Source: Amycolatopsis pretoriensis (GTDB lineage Bacteria > Actinomycetota > Actinomycetes > Mycobacteriales > Pseudonocardiaceae). From it: a DNA stretch of 64,000 bases. The first letter of the stretch is position 1. Each line of letters begins with the position of its first letter. The notes under the pieces are model-generated. The model was given only the letters and a program-made list of their open reading frames with translations. It was not told where the DNA came from and did no database searches. Shown here piece by piece: positions 61,474 through 64,000 of the stretch. The position numbers and the translations under genes were made by a program. Location of the stretch: positions 620,001 through 684,000 of the forward strand of contig NZ_FNUJ01000006.1 of assembly GCF_900107925.1 (NCBI RefSeq), written 5' to 3'.

Positions 61474-61596
61474 CACGCTCCCCCGGCTTCTCCCGGCGTG
61501 CTCGATTTTCCGGCCGGGGCCCGGCACCGCGCTAGCGTGGATCGGTTACCGGCCGGCCGACCGAGGGGAAGCACCGATGTCGCAAGGGAAGCCCGG

Positions 61597-62844
61597 ATGA
61601 GCGACGTCGAACGGGCGGTCGCCGACGCGTACCGTCGCGAGTGGGCCTTCGTGCTCGCCGCGACGGTACGGGTCACCCACGACCTCGACCTCGCCGAGGA
61701 ATGCGTCCAGGAGGCCTTCCTCTCCGCGCTGGACGGCTGGCGCCGCGACGGGGTCCCGGCCAAGCCGGGCGGCTGGCTGACCACCATCGCGCGCCGGAAG
61801 GCGATGGACCACTTCCGGCGGCAGGACGCGTTCCGCACGCGGATGCCGCTGCTCCTGGAACCGGACGTGACCGAGATGAACGACCTGGACGACCTGGTGG
61901 CGGGCGACGCGATCGCCGACGACCGGCTGCGGCTGATCTTCACCTGCTGCCACCCCGTGCTGCCGCGCGAGGCGCAGATCGCGCTGACGCTGCGGCTGGT
62001 GTGCGGGGTCACCACCGGCGACATCGCGCGGGCGTTCCTCGTGCCGGAGCCGACGATGGCCGCCCGGATCACCCGGGCGAAGAAGAAGATCGCCGCGGCC
62101 GGCGTGCCCTACCGCGTCCCGGCGGCGAGCGAGCTGCCGGACCGGCTGGACGCGGTGCTCTCGGTGATCCACCTCCTGTTCACCACCGGGCACACGGCCC
62201 CGTCGGGCGATTCGCTGGTGCGCGACCACCTCGTCGACCGGGCGCTGGACCTCGCCCGGCTGCTGCGCGACCTGATGCCGGACGAGCGGCAGGTCTGGGG
62301 ACTGCTGGCGCTCCTGCTCGTCACCGACGCCCGGCGCGCGACCCGCACCGATGCCGGCGGCCGGTTGCTCCTGCTCGAAGAGCAGGACCGCACGCGCTGG
62401 GACCGCGCCGCGATCGCCGAAGGCCACCAGCTGGTGCTCGACGCGATGCGCGCGGGCCGGCCGGGCAAGTTCGTGCTGCAGGCGGCCATCGCGTCGCTGC
62501 ACGCGCAGGCGCCGAGCTACGCCGAGACCGACTGGGCGCAGGTGGTCGTGCTCTACGACGAGCTGCTGAAGGTGTGGCCGTCGCCGGTGGTGACGCTCAA
62601 CCGCGCGATCGCGGTGTCCATGGTGGACGGTCCGGCGGCCGCCCTCGCCGAGGTGCGGGCCCTGGAGGACGACGGCCGCCTCGACGGCTACCACTACCTG
62701 CCGGCCACCAAGGCCGACCTGCTGCGCCGGCTGGGCCGCCGCTCCGAGGCGGCGGCCGCCTACCGGGCCGCGCTGGGCCTGGTGGACAACGAAGCCGAGC
62801 GGGCGTTCCTCAACGCGCGGCTCGACGAGGCGACCGCCGCCTGA
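61597..62844 (+). CDS. ECF42-type RNA polymerase sigma factor with helical C-terminal extension
   Basis: 415 residues. Region 2 (YRREWAFVLAATVRVTHDLDLAEECVQEAFLSAL, residues ~10-70) and region 4 (~115-170, LPREAQIALTLRLVCGVTTGDIA) are followed by a 240-residue DUF6596/TPR-like extension. This architecture and the DGPF-domain gene at 63500 define ECF42, which needs no classical anti-sigma factor. ATG 61597 is chosen because region 2 begins there; an ATG seven codons upstream also exists. Confidence 0.93.
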   Translation: MSDVERAVADAYRREWAFVLAATVRVTHDLDLAEECVQEAFLSALDGWRRDGVPAKPGGWLTTIARRKAMDHFRRQDAFRTRMPLLLEPDVTEMNDLDDLVAGDAIADDRLRLIFTCCHPVLPREAQIALTLRLVCGVTTGDIARAFLVPEPTMAARITRAKKKIAAAGVPYRVPAASELPDRLDAVLSVIHLLFTTGHTAPSGDSLVRDHLVDRALDLARLLRDLMPDERQVWGLLALLLVTDARRATRTDAGGRLLLLEEQDRTRWDRAAIAEGHQLVLDAMRAGRPGKFVLQAAIASLHAQAPSYAETDWAQVVVLYDELLKVWPSPVVTLNRAIAVSMVDGPAAALAEVRALEDDGRLDGYHYLPATKADLLRRLGRRSEAAAAYRAALGLVDNEAERAFLNARLDEATAA

Positions 62845-62858
62845 CCGCCGGCGGCGAG

Positions 62859-63422
62859 TCAGTTCCGGCGGTAGCGCAGCGATACGACGCCGGAGCCGAA
62901 CGTCTCCGCGGTCGCCTGGTGGAAGTCCGAGCCCGGGAACAAGTCGGGGAACAAGCGCCGGCCGCCGCCGAGCAGGATCGGGTTCACCAGGAGGCGGTAC
63001 TCGTCCACCAGGCCGGCCGCCACCAGCGTGCGGGCGAAGTCCACGCCGCCCAGGGCCAGCAGCGCGCCGCCCGGCCGCGTGCGCAGCCGCTCGACCTCGG
63101 CGACGACGTCGGTGACGGCGCGGGCGTTCACCCAGCCCGGCTGGTGCGAGGTCCGCGAGCACACCAGCTTCGGCGTGGCCTCGAGCCACCGCGCGTGCGA
63201 CGCCTCGCCGCCCGCCGCCGCCGGGTCCGTCGCCACGGCGGGCCAGTGGGTCAGGAACTGCTCGTAGGTCCGCCGGCCCACCAGCGCCGTGTCGGCGCGC
63301 TCCTGCAGTTCGCCGACGACCCGCCAGGTGTCGGCGTCGACCTTGATCCAGTCCATCGCGCCCGCCGGGCCCTCGGCCCGGCCGTCGACGCTCAGCTGGA
63401 GGTACAGCACCACTTCACGCAC
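62859..63422 (-). CDS. Dihydrofolate reductase family protein (RibD C-terminal-like)
   Basis: 187 residues: VVLYLQLSVDGRAEGPAGAMDW, TALVGRRTYEQF, LALGGVDFARTLVAAGLVDEYRLLVNPILLGGGRRLF. The fold is that of RibD/DHFR-like NADPH reductases of unknown substrate, frequent targets of ECF42-type sigma factors. GTG 63422 with GAGGAAG upstream is chosen. It is 15 bases from the convergent sigma-factor stop. Confidence 0.88.
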   Translation of the reverse strand: MREVVLYLQLSVDGRAEGPAGAMDWIKVDADTWRVVGELQERADTALVGRRTYEQFLTHWPAVATDPAAAGGEASHARWLEATPKLVCSRTSHQPGWVNARAVTDVVAEVERLRTRPGGALLALGGVDFARTLVAAGLVDEYRLLVNPILLGGGRRLFPDLFPGSDFHQATAETFGSGVVSLRYRRN

Positions 63423-63499
63423 AGGTTCTTCCTCTCCCGCAACGAAAAACGCGTCGCCGTGCCGGGCGGCACGGCGACGCGCACTGGAACGGTTCCCGG

Positions 63500-63829
63500 T
63501 CAGCCCATCAGCGGACGGACCTCGACACCGCCGTCCATGATCGGGACGAAGCTCGCGATTTCGAGCGCGTGGTCCAGGTCGCGGGCCTCCACGACGAAGA
63601 AGCCGGCGAGGGCTTCCTTGGCCTCGACGAACGGCCCGTCGGTGACCTTCTCCCCGCGGAGCGAGCGGGCCTCGGCGGACGGCTGGGTGGCGTAGCCCGC
63701 CACCAGCTTGCCGCCGGACTCCGCGACCCGGCCCTCGACCCGGCCGTGCGCCTCCAGGACCTCCGGCGGGATGTCGGCGATCCCACCGGGGGTTTCCCGC
63801 TCGAAGATCAGGATTGCGTACTGCGCCAT
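63500..63829 (-). CDS. YCII-related DGPF-domain protein
   Basis: 109 residues: MAQYAILIFERE, the signature motif VTDGPFVEAKEALAGFFVV and EVRPLMG. DGPF proteins are the hallmark companions and targets of ECF42 sigma factors; biochemical activity is unknown. AAGGAGAAATTCGC lies just before the ATG. It is upstream of the DHFR-family gene on the same strand, probably one operon. Confidence 0.93.
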   Translation of the reverse strand: MAQYAILIFERETPGGIADIPPEVLEAHGRVEGRVAESGGKLVAGYATQPSAEARSLRGEKVTDGPFVEAKEALAGFFVVEARDLDHALEIASFVPIMDGGVEVRPLMG

Positions 63830-63903
63830 GCGAATTTCTCCTTAGTGGGTTGTTACCTGGGGGCTGCTCCCGCCGTGACCGGGCGGACCCGGCCGGCGAG
63901 GGG

Positions 63904-64000
63904 TCAGGACACCGGTTCCGGTGCCTCGTCGGCTTCCTCCGCGGCGGGGGCCGGAGCCTCCTGCGCGGGGGCACCGAGCGCACCGATGTGCCGGCACTTC
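63904..64000 (-). CDS. 3' end of an unidentified gene (truncated by window)
   Basis: The minus strand reads KCRHIGALGAPAQEAPAPAA, then a Glu/Pro-rich tail and stop at 63904. Only ~32 residues are present, mostly a disordered tail, so no function is assigned. GC third-position use fits a real gene end. Confidence 0.45.
   Translation of the reverse strand, partial: KCRHIGALGAPAQEAPAPAAEEADEAPEPVS

Noticed and set aside
62859..63983. The long minus-strand frame extending the DHFR-family gene to 63983
   Set aside because: The N-terminal 187 codons are antisense/out-of-frame to the DGPF gene; a GTG with a ribosome site at 63422 matches the family start.

Overview
The window is high-GC actinobacterial chromosome. 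Codon use (G/C third positions, frequent GTG starts), F420-dependent, mycothiol-type and mycobacterial-type enzymes, an aa3-oxidase CtaJ-like subunit, an RpiB of the Glu type and a NAD-glutamate dehydrogenase of about 1,660 residues all point to a Pseudonocardiaceae/Amycolatopsis-like organism. The organism name is an inference; no rRNA or species-defining gene is present.

Layout. 1-8.5 kb: a truncated secreted protein, a small HTH regulator with a striking palindromic operator, small membrane and hypothetical proteins, a PfpI/DJ-1 protein, a SpoIIE-type phosphatase and a divergent giant soluble poly-HAMP hybrid histidine kinase whose last codons run antisense into tRNA-Gly(TCC). 8.6-13.2 kb: tRNA-Pro(TGG), then a lower-GC, membrane-anchored NACHT/STAND-type NTPase with TPR-like tail (accessory, possibly defensive), and an NmrA/HxlR divergent pair. 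13.2-17.2 kb: secreted GH27 alpha-galactosidase, an F420-dependent LLM oxidoreductase plus NTF2-like protein under a perfect KstR-type operator, and a glycine-rich membrane protein.

17.2-42.5 kb: a core block syntenic (from memory) with Mycobacterium tuberculosis Rv2464c-Rv2477c: nei1, rpiB, Rv2466c-like DsbA protein, pepN, DUF5130, ctaJ, HNH nuclease, glbO, aglA, Rv2474c-like, thioesterase, gdh and ettA. Extra genes (ComB-like phosphatase, MBL hydrolase, MscS channel, HicB-like/HTH protein, a long TPR/proline-rich protein, CopD-CtaG fusion) are set into it. Between ctaJ and the HNH gene lies a 123-residue protein made of fifteen perfect GTRVT-x hexapeptides that ends in a sequence almost identical to an actinobacterial tmRNA (SsrA) degradation tag; this is one of the two most unusual items here.

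42.5-48 kb: histidine phosphatase, orphan sensor kinase, MFS exporter, two inverted DnaA-box-like sites, an I36 inhibitor-like secreted protein, a gene-poor stretch with imperfect repeats and a decayed tRNA-like copy, tRNA-Arg(TCT), a small basic protein and a deleted alpha/beta-hydrolase pseudogene.

48.2-61.5 kb: a compact, apparently undescribed NRPS-megasynthase-free biosynthetic cluster. One operon (+) has a TrpB2-type PLP enzyme, an ATP-grasp ligase and an unknown 169-residue protein, coupled by 4-nt overlaps. The convergent minus-strand genes include a second ATP-grasp ligase, an MFS exporter, a transglutaminase-like protein, a PltE-like acyl-carrier-linked dehydrogenase, an ectoine-synthase-like cupin, a stand-alone carrier protein, an adenylation enzyme, a sugar-dehydrogenase-like beta-propeller and a DAHP synthase; a SgcJ/EcaC-type NTF2 protein follows on the plus strand. 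The likely product is a small peptide/amide built from a carrier-bound, dehydrogenated amino acid and an unusual beta-substituted amino acid.

61.5-64 kb: an ECF42-type sigma factor, a DHFR-family reductase, a DGPF (YCII) protein, and the 3' end of an unidentified gene.
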